Assembly (NCBI GenBank): GCA_002344795.1
Contig: DDUM01000054.1
Span: forward strand, 1-64,000
DNA from: Flammeovirgaceae bacterium UBA2338
Lineage (GTDB): Bacteria; Bacteroidota; Bacteroidia; Cytophagales; Cyclobacteriaceae
DNA: 64,000 nucleotides
Direction of reading: 5' to 3'
This document shows, piece after piece, positions 18,665 through 26,720 of the stretch (the first letter of the stretch is position 1; every line of letters begins with the position of its first letter). The position numbers were made by a program, and so were the translations under genes. A model generated the notes under the pieces. It had not been told where the DNA came from. It made no database searches and saw only the letters and a list, made by a program, of their open reading frames with translations.

Positions 18665-18772
18665 CAGTAGGTTTAGGTACTGATGCTAAAGACCCTTCGG
18701 TAAGCTAAGATCAATAAAATTGAATTAATTTCTATCACCCTTTCGAAGGTAATTTGGGCACAAAAGAACATT

Positions 18773-19834
18773 TCAAGCTTTGACTTTTGCCAGCCCCAAT
18801 AAGGTAAATAGCCAATCAGGAAGTGGTTTTGCTGGATTTCTTTTTTGAAGGTCTAAAAACCATCCCCATTTTTCCATTATAGGAAGTTTATGCGTCTCTA
18901 CAAATTCGATAAGCGTTCCGTCAGGATCCTCGCAATAAGTAAAGTGACCCGCTGCTTTCCCCATGTCAAACGAATTGCTACTATCAACAGTAAATGGAAA
19001 GTTATGTTCTGCACATAATGCTCCGAGTTGCTCCATGCCATGGACATCAAAGCATACATGAATAAAACCAAGGTCACCCCAATATCTATTTTCAAATATC
19101 TTATTGGGTTTCTCATCAATGATTTGAACCAATTCCAATTCCGTGTCACCCAGCAATCTGCTGAATGCACCGCACCTCTTGGGATTGCTCTTTAAAAGGA
19201 CTCTTCTGTATTTTTTACTATCTCCGGGAAGGCCTGAAAAATCGCTGAATACACTGGTTTGATCGTAGGCCACCTGTTCGTATCCCAAAACAGATTGGTA
19301 CAAAGGAAGGGCCTTGTCCATATCAGAAACTCCAATCACACAGCCAAAAACTCCTCCGGAATGTGATTTATTTTTTTTCAACCAGGTTTCTCCTTCAATT
19401 ATTTGAAAGGTATTGTTGTATGGATCATTGACAAAAAAATGTTTGCGGCCGTCAGGGTCTGTTTGCAAACCGCCCAATGTGTTAATTCCATTGTTTTCAA
19501 AATGAGAATATGATTTTTCGATATTCCGCGATTTCATTTTGATGACATATACCCCAGTATCTCCAAGTGAAAGTTGAATTTTTGGTGATTGGGGCTTTTT
19601 GGAAGTGTACTGCCAAATTTCAAAGCCACCACCACCTTGTCCATTTATTGCCAAAATGGCAAACCGATCCTCTGCAATATCATTGGTGTACCTCGTCATC
19701 AAAGAAGCTGTCGCTTTGTCCTGAAATATGGGTATGTTCATATCAAAATGTTTGCGATACCATGCCCACGCCTCTTCGGCATTAGCAACCCCAATTCCTA
19801 CTTGTTGAATTCCTGATATTATTGGCAACTTCAT
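18773..19834 (-). CDS. Two-domain VOC protein, dioxygenase-like
   Basis: A 353-aa cytosolic protein made of two vicinal-oxygen-chelate modules (about residues 8-145 and 158-315). Each shows the VOC pattern, e.g. QQVGIGVANAEEAWAWYRKH and GGVFGCVIGVSDMDKALPLY. Possible metal ligands are His in DLGFIHVCFDV (about 265) and Glu in GTLIEFVETH (about 313), the spacing seen in extradiol dioxygenases and glyoxalases. The second domain has the likely active site. It starts 14 bases after the family 2 glycosyltransferase and is the last gene of the ArsS operon. A role in making or changing an arsenic-containing product is inferred only from position. Confidence 0.8.
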   Translation of the reverse strand: MKLPIISGIQQVGIGVANAEEAWAWYRKHFDMNIPIFQDKATASLMTRYTNDIAEDRFAILAINGQGGGGFEIWQYTSKKPQSPKIQLSLGDTGVYVIKMKSRNIEKSYSHFENNGINTLGGLQTDPDGRKHFFVNDPYNNTFQIIEGETWLKKNKSHSGGVFGCVIGVSDMDKALPLYQSVLGYEQVAYDQTSVFSDFSGLPGDSKKYRRVLLKSNPKRCGAFSRLLGDTELELVQIIDEKPNKIFENRYWGDLGFIHVCFDVHGMEQLGALCAEHNFPFTVDSSNSFDMGKAAGHFTYCEDPDGTLIEFVETHKLPIMEKWGWFLDLQKRNPAKPLPDWLFTLLGLAKVKA

Positions 19835-19848
19835 TACTCCATTTTATT

Positions 19849-20541
19849 TCAGCCATAATTTAGCATTCTTTTGTAAAGAGATGCCATCTTTTTTGATGGT
19901 CGTTTTAAAAAGTACATCATGAAAATGACGAGGTTGGCAATTTGAACCTTTAACCAGGAATTAGATCTGTACTTTCTTGACGAAACGGTAATGCATTTTG
20001 GGATTATTTTGAATCGATTGGCCTTTCTGATGCGTTGAATAATATCATAATCCTCCATGATTATAAAATGCTCATTAAATCCATTTAGCGATTCAAAGAG
20101 AGCCCTATTAACGAAAAGTGTTTGATCTCCGCCTCTGCACATTATTCCATTAAATCGAGTGAAATAGGCATTGGCTTTTAATAACCAACTTTTCGAATCG
20201 AACTGATAGCGGTAACACCCGGCCGGATATCCCGATTGGATGGCTTCACAAATGTCAGTGGCAAAGCTTTCGATGAGTGTTACATCCGCATGAACGAAGT
20301 ATAGAATATCTCCTTGAGAGTGCATTGCGCCAAGATTCATTTGAACGGCCCTCGATTGTATTGAAGATGTTATTACTTTGACTCCCGATTGTTGTGCCAA
20401 TGAAACAGTGTTGTCCTCGCTATTGGCATCAACAACAATAACTTCCTTTACTATATCCCGACTGTTTAAAAGTAGGAATGTTATTAGTTGACCAATGTAC
20501 TCCGCTTCATTGAAGGTGGGTATGATAACACTGATCTGCAA
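19849..20541 (-). CDS. Family 2 glycosyltransferase, TIGR04283 arsenosugar type
   Basis: A 230-aa GT-A glycosyltransferase. It starts MQISVIIPTFNEAEYIGQLI; the initiator is TTG five bases after the DUF6134 stop, and no ATG or GTG is available nearby. The nucleotide-sugar motif VVDANSEDNT (about 37-46) and the DxD-like HADVTLI (about 85-91) are present, as is MEDYDIIQRI (about 152-161), all typical of the TIGR04283 group found beside radical SAM ArsS genes. Unlike polyprenyl glycosyltransferases it has only one short hydrophobic stretch (about 205-215). It presumably attaches a glycan or glycerol-like part to an arsenical precursor; the substrate is unproven. Confidence 0.88.
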   Translation of the reverse strand: MQISVIIPTFNEAEYIGQLITFLLLNSRDIVKEVIVVDANSEDNTVSLAQQSGVKVITSSIQSRAVQMNLGAMHSQGDILYFVHADVTLIESFATDICEAIQSGYPAGCYRYQFDSKSWLLKANAYFTRFNGIMCRGGDQTLFVNRALFESLNGFNEHFIIMEDYDIIQRIRKANRFKIIPKCITVSSRKYRSNSWLKVQIANLVIFMMYFLKRPSKKMASLYKRMLNYG

Positions 20542-20546
20542 TGGGT

Positions 20547-21149
20547 TTACCGAATTAGCTGGACTTCATAATTTTTGATAGGACTATCCATCGAAGCCCT
20601 TACAAGAAGACCCTCCTTAAAATAATATTTATTCTTATTTCCCATTACCTCTACAAGGAAACTTTTTTCGTCCTCAGACTCTGCTGTGGAAAAAATGCCG
20701 TAACCGTCAGCATAGATTTTAGTGCCAATTGTTGGTTCTTCAAAGTATAACTTAGCAATGTTAAATGTAATTGGTGCTGTCAAAATAGTGTCCTTTTTAT
20801 ATTCGTAGGCATCTACTTTAACTTTATAATGATCCTTTTCCCATTTTGAGGTGGAAGTATAATTTCCTCTGTTGGTAACGGTTTTTATCTCTGAAGCAAT
20901 GAGTTGTCCATTTAGAAAAGTTGAAAAGTAGGAGTAGTCCACATTTACCCGGAAAAAAAGCCAAAAACTCACCTTGCTGGTCAGGTTATAGTGGGTGATG
21001 GAGTCATTGACTTGCTCTTGATGTGCAGTAAGCGCTCCAATTTTAAAACCGGCTATACGAATGTCAAAGTGTCGTGTAAGGGTATCCTTTGCAAAGAGAT
21101 TGCTCGAGAAGCCAATTATTAGTAAAATAAAAATAAGTCTTCTGTTCAT
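20547..21149 (-). CDS. Secreted DUF6134 family protein
   Basis: A 200-aa exported protein. Signal peptide MNRRLIFILLIIGFSSNLFA. The mature part is a run of beta strands (HFDIRIAGFKIGALTAHQEQ, KVSFWLFFRVNVDYSYFST), in keeping with DUF6134, a lipid-binding-like barrel family of unknown function seen in Bacteroidota and relatives. It starts 12 bases after arsS and ends 5 bases before the glycosyltransferase, so it is firmly inside the operon. An envelope protein in an otherwise cytosolic arsenosugar pathway suggests that the product or precursor goes to or through the periplasm; that is inference. Confidence 0.75.
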   Translation of the reverse strand: MNRRLIFILLIIGFSSNLFAKDTLTRHFDIRIAGFKIGALTAHQEQVNDSITHYNLTSKVSFWLFFRVNVDYSYFSTFLNGQLIASEIKTVTNRGNYTSTSKWEKDHYKVKVDAYEYKKDTILTAPITFNIAKLYFEEPTIGTKIYADGYGIFSTAESEDEKSFLVEVMGNKNKYYFKEGLLVRASMDSPIKNYEVQLIR

Positions 21150-21161
21150 ATCATCTGTAAT

Positions 21162-22217
21162 TTATGAAGTCGCACCACCGCAACTGGAACCAGCACCCGC
21201 TGTGCAACCAAAACAATGTTGATTGGTTTGAATTTCTCTTTGAGTAAGTGTTTCGGTATCCCATTTTGAAATGTGCTGGTCCGAAGTTTCTACTTTCATT
21301 TCCAGCATTTGATTAAAATCACAGTCGTATAGATAGCCATCCCACCCGACAGAAATGGTATTGCGACACATCACTCCTTCTGCTGCTACCGGATTGTAGG
21401 AGGAAATTAGTTTTTCCATATAATCGTCAAAGTTTCCGCTGACCAACAAGTAATCTAAGAAGCGACTAATGGGCAGGTTCGTAATACAGAACAGTTGATT
21501 GAAGACAATTTGGTAGGGGTCTTTTAGTTTCTTTTTGAATTCCACCTGCAATGATTCCTGTGAACCTGGAAGAAAGGCGCCAGATGGATTATACACTAAG
21601 TTGAGAATTAATCCGCTGTCCTCCTTTCCATAACCAACAGCGTTGAGCATTCGCAGTGCTTTAATTGATTTTTCAAATACCCCCTCACCCCTTTGCGAAT
21701 CCGTGCGCATGGCTGTAAAATATGGGAGAGATGAAGTTACTTCAATATTGTGCTTTTTAAAAAAATCAGGAAGGTCATGGTAAGCAGGGTTGGCGACAAT
21801 GATTGTCAGATTGCATCGTACGATGATGTTAACCTTTTTATCAATTTTTCTTATTTCTTCGACAAGCCAACGGAAATGAGGGTTCATCTCAGGAGCACCA
21901 CCGGTGAGATCGATGGTGGTAAAAGAGTGTCCTTTAATTACATCCAAACAATGTTGCATCGTCTCCCGTGTCATTATTTCCTTTCTGTCGGGCCCGGCAT
22001 CTACATGACAATGCTTGCATGTCTGGTTGCACATTTTGCCAACATTGATTTGTAGGATTTCAATTTTTGTGGGGCTTAAAGGATACAGTCCAGTTTGTCT
22101 GAGCTTGCTACCAAATGCGTCTGGTTCAAATCCAGTAGGTGTTTTTTCACTAAGTATACTTATTTCATACCCAACATCCGCCAGCTCGCTCTTCCTTGCT
22201 TTTAAAGACTTTATCAT
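21162..22217 (-). CDS. arsS: Arsenosugar biosynthesis radical SAM protein ArsS
   Basis: A 351-aa radical SAM enzyme. The cluster motif CNQTCKHC has its cysteines at 63, 67 and 70, followed by LTGGAPEMNP (SAM-binding GGE-like). A C-terminal DUF3641-type region ends CFGCTAGAGSSCGGATS, the Cys-rich tail characteristic of the ArsS family (TIGR04167). In this family the enzyme joins a 5'-deoxyadenosyl group to dimethylated arsenic on the way to arsenosugars. I take ATG 22217 as start, giving a one-base TGATG overlap with the upstream AhpD-like gene; a GTG one codon earlier also exists. Downstream genes follow within 12 bases. No arsM methyltransferase is in the window. Confidence 0.93.
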   Translation of the reverse strand: MIKSLKARKSELADVGYEISILSEKTPTGFEPDAFGSKLRQTGLYPLSPTKIEILQINVGKMCNQTCKHCHVDAGPDRKEIMTRETMQHCLDVIKGHSFTTIDLTGGAPEMNPHFRWLVEEIRKIDKKVNIIVRCNLTIIVANPAYHDLPDFFKKHNIEVTSSLPYFTAMRTDSQRGEGVFEKSIKALRMLNAVGYGKEDSGLILNLVYNPSGAFLPGSQESLQVEFKKKLKDPYQIVFNQLFCITNLPISRFLDYLLVSGNFDDYMEKLISSYNPVAAEGVMCRNTISVGWDGYLYDCDFNQMLEMKVETSDQHISKWDTETLTQREIQTNQHCFGCTAGAGSSCGGATS

Positions 22218-22549
22218 CACATTGAAAGTTCTTTGTATTTATTCATCATTTGCACACTGTGAACCAGGGTGGCACCACTTCTAATGGCTGCGGCCACGTG
22301 AACGGCTTCCATCATTTGTTGTTCATCACAACCTTTTTCCATCGTGTCTACAGTATAAGCATCAATGCAATAAGGACACTGTATAGTATGGGCTACAGCC
22401 AGTGCGATAAGAGATTTTTCCCTTGCTGTTAAGGCACCCTCTTTAAAGGTCTCACCATAGTAATCAAAAAACTTATCTGCAAGAGGTTTTTGAAATTCAC
22501 CAATATTGCCGAACTTTTTTAAATCTTCGGGATTGTAGTATGTTTTCAT
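22217..22549 (-). CDS. Arsenosugar-associated AhpD-like protein
   Basis: A 110-aa protein starting MKTYYNPEDLKKFGNIG at ATG 22549; the open frame goes on 14 codons upstream to a GTG, but the ATG matches the usual start of the family (TIGR04169, peroxidase-like protein beside arsS). It has the carboxymuconolactone decarboxylase/AhpD fold: CPYC at residues 58-61, then a His-containing AVHVAAAIRSG segment. The CxxC pair points to redox or thiol chemistry, perhaps reducing arsenic(V) species. It is the first gene of the operon, and its stop overlaps the arsS start by one base. Confidence 0.88.
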   Translation of the reverse strand: MKTYYNPEDLKKFGNIGEFQKPLADKFFDYYGETFKEGALTAREKSLIALAVAHTIQCPYCIDAYTVDTMEKGCDEQQMMEAVHVAAAIRSGATLVHSVQMMNKYKELSM

Positions 22550-22728
22550 AGAAGGTTTATTAGTTATCGCGTTATAATTTCGTTTAATCACTCATTTGAA
22601 CTCAATATACATAACAAGACAATAAACTATTTTGTTAACAGCCCAATCGTTGCAAAAATTCGTATATGTGTAAGGGAGGTGACAATGGTAGTCAGTTTAG
22701 AGTAGTATACTGTATAAATTTTGATACG

Positions 22729-23472
22729 ATGAATCCAAAAAAAATTAACCTTTCTCTATTATTTGTTTTAATTGGGTTAGGCGCATTTGCTCAGAGTAAC
22801 GCACCTTCGCATGAAGCATTTGATAAATTGCTTAGGAAGCATGTTTTAGAGGATGGCCGGGTAAATTACAAAGGTTTTATTCAAGACTCTGTTCTGCTCA
22901 ATCAATACCTATCCGCATTGTCCAATCATCCACCCAATAAAACCTGGAGTGCCAATGAGGACAAAGCGTTTTGGATCAATGCCTACAATGCCTTTACAAT
23001 CAAGTTGATTATTGATCATTATCCTGTTAAAAGTATCAAAGATTTAGCGGGTAGCATTTACAAGATTAACACGCCTTGGGATATTCAGTTTATAAAAATT
23101 GGTAACGATACTTATGATCTTAACAATATTGAACATGCCATGCTAAGGAGAGTATACAATGACCCGAGGGTTCATTTTGCCGTTGTTTGTGCTTCCAAGT
23201 CTTGCCCTAAACTGTTGAATGAGGCCTATGTAGCTTCAAAGTTAGATGAACAACTCGATCAGGCCGGACGCGATTTTCTGAAAAATGCTTTTAGGAATAA
23301 CATTTCATCAGATAAGGCATCCATCTCAAATATTTTTAAATGGTACAAAGGAGATTTTACTGAAGAGGGAACTTTGATTGATTTCTTAAATAAATATGCT
23401 CCTGTAAAAATTAAAGCCAATGCAGAAATTTCCTATATCGATTACGACTGGAGTCTGAATGATTGGCTCTGA
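22729..23472 (+). CDS. DUF547 secreted protein, divergent from the arsS operon
   Basis: A 247-aa exported protein. I place the start at MNPKKINLSLLFVLIGLGAF, a signal peptide ending at AQ; the open frame reaches 21 codons further upstream with no sensible signal. The DUF547 domain covers most of the mature part, with its hallmark KAFWINAYNAFTIKLI (about 80-95), HFAVVCASKSCPKL (about 155-168) and YIDYDWSLN at the end. DUF547 proteins have a conserved Cys and His set resembling papain-like or transglutaminase-like proteins, but no known activity. It is divergent from the AhpD-like gene across 179 bases, so a shared control region is likely. Confidence 0.88.
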   Translation: MNPKKINLSLLFVLIGLGAFAQSNAPSHEAFDKLLRKHVLEDGRVNYKGFIQDSVLLNQYLSALSNHPPNKTWSANEDKAFWINAYNAFTIKLIIDHYPVKSIKDLAGSIYKINTPWDIQFIKIGNDTYDLNNIEHAMLRRVYNDPRVHFAVVCASKSCPKLLNEAYVASKLDEQLDQAGRDFLKNAFRNNISSDKASISNIFKWYKGDFTEEGTLIDFLNKYAPVKIKANAEISYIDYDWSLNDWL

Positions 23473-23474
23473 GG

Positions 23475-24353
23475 CTATCGAAAGCGAAGGATGGGTCGCG
23501 TAAGGCAAGTCGGGCCTCCACCTCCTTTTACACTTATTTCATTTCCTTCATACTCTACTACTTCACATCCGGCTTTTTTCAATGCTTCTTTAGTTTTTGG
23601 GTTTCCTTTTACGAGTAAGCACTTGCGTGGTGCAATGGCCAATACATTGCATCCCATGGATTCAAATTCCTCATCTGGTACTTCTACAAATTCAAATCCT
23701 CTATTAAGTAATTCATTTCTAAAAATGATGGGCATCAATGGAGAATATACGACTGCCAGATTTTTATCTACAGGACTCAAAATAGACATCAGATGAAATA
23801 CATCGGATGGGCCTCTGTAATGGGGTAGGTGCACCACAATTATATTGACTCCATGAGGCGATAATAAATTTTTCAATTGTTTTATACCTTCTTCATTGGT
23901 GCGGTACGTTAATCCCACTGCCAGGGTATGCTCATCCAGCCAGGCTACATCACCTCCTTCCAGGGTACCGGGTGATTTTATTTCACCAAGAATTTTCATT
24001 TGGTACATTTCAAATGCTTCTTTCTCAGCCAGAGGCTCATGCACACGCCCTTTTTTGCCCATATTGCAAATGATAATACCGTGATTGGTGGCAATAGAAG
24101 CATCCCTGCAATAAATTGAATCCATATTTACCTTATCATCTTGAGGAAGGTAATGTAAGTCGGTTCCAGACTCAACAAGTAGCGCTTCAAATGATTGGTA
24201 CTCTTCAAGGGCCTTGTTAAAATCGGGTTTGGATAAATAATTAAGCTCCCGCCAGTTTTTCTCCAGGTGTGCATCATTAAGAAATGCTTCTCTTACTCCT
24301 TTGATGAAGACTGATTTAAGTTTTCCGAATTCCGAATGCGATGTGTATTTCAA
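23475..24353 (-). CDS. Amidinohydrolase (DDAH / arginine deiminase family)
   Basis: A 292-aa member of the amidinotransferase/amidinohydrolase superfamily. Visible motifs: CRDASIATN (about 82-90), EGGD (about 131-134) with the guanidinium-binding Asp, a His in DVFHLMSILSP (about 188), and KGGGGPTCLTRPI near the end with the nucleophile Cys (about 284). The family hydrolyses guanidino groups of arginine or its derivatives to citrulline-type products plus ammonia or amines. The start is TTG 24353, with four bases of overlap (TTGA) with the stop of the permease gene; no ATG exists until about residue 77, so TTG is well supported. The exact substrate is not readable. Confidence 0.87.
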   Translation of the reverse strand: MKYTSHSEFGKLKSVFIKGVREAFLNDAHLEKNWRELNYLSKPDFNKALEEYQSFEALLVESGTDLHYLPQDDKVNMDSIYCRDASIATNHGIIICNMGKKGRVHEPLAEKEAFEMYQMKILGEIKSPGTLEGGDVAWLDEHTLAVGLTYRTNEEGIKQLKNLLSPHGVNIIVVHLPHYRGPSDVFHLMSILSPVDKNLAVVYSPLMPIIFRNELLNRGFEFVEVPDEEFESMGCNVLAIAPRKCLLVKGNPKTKEALKKAGCEVVEYEGNEISVKGGGGPTCLTRPILRFR

Positions 24354-25672
24354 TTTTTTTTATTTTGATTAATGATTACCCAAATATAGAACGGTATTCC
24401 GGCAAGGAGCAAAAGAAAACCCCAGAATACGGACTCTTGCCCGGTGCCAGCAATTGCCCATAATGAAAATGAAAATGCACCAAGTCCAATAAAAATGGTA
24501 TTGATCCATCCCTTCGTGTTCAATACTTTCCTCTCTGCGTATAAAATTATGAGAGAGCCAGCAGAAAAAAGATAGGGAACTAATACCGTGGTGGTGGTAA
24601 GTAATACCAAAAATTCGAATTGTTCTACCAGTCCTTTTGTATAATTCATTCCCACCAGGAAGGACACAAAAAGACTGGAGATGATGATTCCTGATGCTGG
24701 AGCTCCTCTTTTATTCTCTTTGGCAAATATGGATGGAAACAATTTGTCTTTTGCGATAGCATACGGTATCTGTCCTTGAACTAAAATCCATCCATTTAAG
24801 GCTCCAAATGCAGAGATGGCTACACCCGCACCTACCCAGTATTTTGAACTTTCTCCAAACATGATAGCAGCAGCATCAGCAAAGGGTGTTAAAGAAGTTT
24901 GGAGCTCTGAAGGAGGAACTGCGCCAAGTACAGATAAGGTACCAAAAATATAAACTACTGTTGTTATCAATGTCCCAATCATAGTTGCGCGAGGAATGGT
25001 CTTCTCCGGGTTTTCAACTGCCTTGGAGGGAATTGTTGCACATTCTACACCAAGAAAAGCAAACAATGTCATGGCAGCAGTGGCGGTAATGGCCTCAAAA
25101 CTTGATAAACCGCTTAGATTAAAAGGGTGAAAGTAGTCTAAGTTAATAAAGAAAAGACCTCCAAAAGCAATGATGAAAAGAGGAGCTAGTTTTAGTGCTG
25201 TTGTTATCACTTGCACTTTTCCTCCTGCTCTTATACCTAATGTATTTATCCATGTGAGCAACCAAATACTGGAAAGTGCAGTTACCACTGCTGCTATGGC
25301 ACTGGTGCCTAATATTGGGACAAACAAACTCATTGCCCCTACAAAAGAAACTGCAATAGTGGCGTTGGTGGCCAAGGTAGAAATCAGATATCCCCATGCG
25401 ACAAGAAATCCTGGGAAATCCCCAAACCCTTTTTTTGTGTAGGCGTATGGCCCACCATCTCCTGCAGGCATCATTTTGCTGAGCATACCAAAGAGTAGGG
25501 CAAGGAAGATGGCTCCTCCAGCAGAAAAGATCCAACCTATCAGGCTAATACCCCCATAGCTCGCCAGTGCAGAGGGCATCAAAAATACTCCGGCACCAAT
25601 CATGTTACCGATGACCAACGAGGTGCTAGTCCAAAGACCAATTTTTTTTATGGGTGGTGGAGAAGATTCCAT
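24350..25672 (-). CDS. APC family amino acid permease
   Basis: A 440-aa transporter with about twelve membrane helices. The helix 1 signature GNMIGAGVFLMP (about 22-33) is that of the APC/AdiC antiporter fold, and the helix 6 region LFAFLGVECATIPS (about 208-222) is typical. It resembles arginine/ornithine or agmatine exchangers of the basic amino acid/polyamine antiporter subgroup. Because it overlaps translationally with an amidinohydrolase, it likely carries the guanidino substrate in, or exchanges it for a product. It has an upstream minus-strand TATCTTTC (25690) reminiscent of a -7 box but without a TTG at the right distance. Confidence 0.9.
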   Translation of the reverse strand: MESSPPPIKKIGLWTSTSLVIGNMIGAGVFLMPSALASYGGISLIGWIFSAGGAIFLALLFGMLSKMMPAGDGGPYAYTKKGFGDFPGFLVAWGYLISTLATNATIAVSFVGAMSLFVPILGTSAIAAVVTALSSIWLLTWINTLGIRAGGKVQVITTALKLAPLFIIAFGGLFFINLDYFHPFNLSGLSSFEAITATAAMTLFAFLGVECATIPSKAVENPEKTIPRATMIGTLITTVVYIFGTLSVLGAVPPSELQTSLTPFADAAAIMFGESSKYWVGAGVAISAFGALNGWILVQGQIPYAIAKDKLFPSIFAKENKRGAPASGIIISSLFVSFLVGMNYTKGLVEQFEFLVLLTTTTVLVPYLFSAGSLIILYAERKVLNTKGWINTIFIGLGAFSFSLWAIAGTGQESVFWGFLLLLAGIPFYIWVIINQNKKN

Positions 25673-25762
25673 GTATTCTTTCTTAGTTGGAAAAAGAAAG
25701 ATACGGATTTACATGAGGTAATTGTTGTGATATGTCACTAATGTCGCTTTGACAATCGCGTA

Positions 25763-26680
25763 CTATTTATTTGCTATATAATCGTATATGAGTTCGGATG
25801 CATTTGCCATTGCTGCAACTCCAGCATCCTTGTCCTTCAGGTTTTTGGAAAGAGTAATGAGGATATATTTATTTCCGTCAGGCAGAATGACAAGCGCGGA
25901 GTCATGTTGCACTCCGGTAATACTTCCAGTTTTGTGCGCCACCTTTACATCTTTGGGAAGTTGGGCAGGGATAATTTCATTGAATTTTTGATCGAGTAAA
26001 ATCGCTATCATTTGTTGATCAGCCTCTGGGTTTACGGCTTCACCATTAGCAAGCTTCTCGAATATGACCATTAGGTCGTATGCTGTTGTTGTATTACTTA
26101 ACCCTGCTTCAAATGCTTTTTGGTCTTCGACCCCTCGCACAACCAACATATCGTTAGCCCCTAATTGACGCATAGTAGCCGTAACATTTTTGGCATCTAC
26201 TAAATCGATGACAATATTAGTGGCCAGGTTGCTGCTGGATATGATCATGTCATAAACAATGTCACTCAGCGGTTTCCTGGTTCCAACCTGATTATAAAGT
26301 TCAAACTCGCTGTCATCATTTTTGTCTAAACTATACAACGAACTATCTACAATACTTTTAAATTCATTTTTAACCTCAACAGAATCACTCAATGAAAACT
26401 TGCCTTCCTCTGCTTGCTTATACACTTCAATCATCACCGGAGTCTTCATGGTGCTGGCAGCATGAAACGTTTCCTTTTCATTAATAAAGAGTGTTTCTTC
26501 CGTTGTTAAATCTTTAAATGCGATAGCAAAATCACCCTCTGTCTTTGAAAGTGTGTTCTCTACGTTACGCTTGAGTTCATCCAGGGAGGGCTTGGGGGAG
26601 CATGATGAAAAAAGCCAAATGATTCCTACAATGAACAAAAGGGGCAAACAGGGTTTGTTTATATCCCTCAATGGTTTCAT
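25763..26680 (-). CDS. Class A beta-lactamase-like lipoprotein
   Basis: About 305 aa from ATG 26680 (MKPLRDINKPCLPLLF); ATG codons at 26689 and 26704 are also possible. The lipobox SSCSPK makes it a lipoprotein. The serine active-site motifs are complete: STMK (about 75-78), SSN (about 146-148, where SDN is usual), a Glu in EAGLSN at the Glu166 position, and KTG in HKTGSITG (about 247-249). This matches the Bacteroidota class A-like group. Such proteins include true beta-lactamases and non-lactamase serine hydrolases, so resistance cannot be assumed. It follows the S10 peptidase on the same strand (40-base gap). Confidence 0.85.
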   Translation of the reverse strand: MKPLRDINKPCLPLLFIVGIIWLFSSCSPKPSLDELKRNVENTLSKTEGDFAIAFKDLTTEETLFINEKETFHAASTMKTPVMIEVYKQAEEGKFSLSDSVEVKNEFKSIVDSSLYSLDKNDDSEFELYNQVGTRKPLSDIVYDMIISSSNLATNIVIDLVDAKNVTATMRQLGANDMLVVRGVEDQKAFEAGLSNTTTAYDLMVIFEKLANGEAVNPEADQQMIAILLDQKFNEIIPAQLPKDVKVAHKTGSITGVQHDSALVILPDGNKYILITLSKNLKDKDAGVAAMANASELIYDYIANK

Positions 26681-26720
26681 AGCAATCATTTGGCAGTTTG
26701 TCATCAGTTAAAAAATTCTC

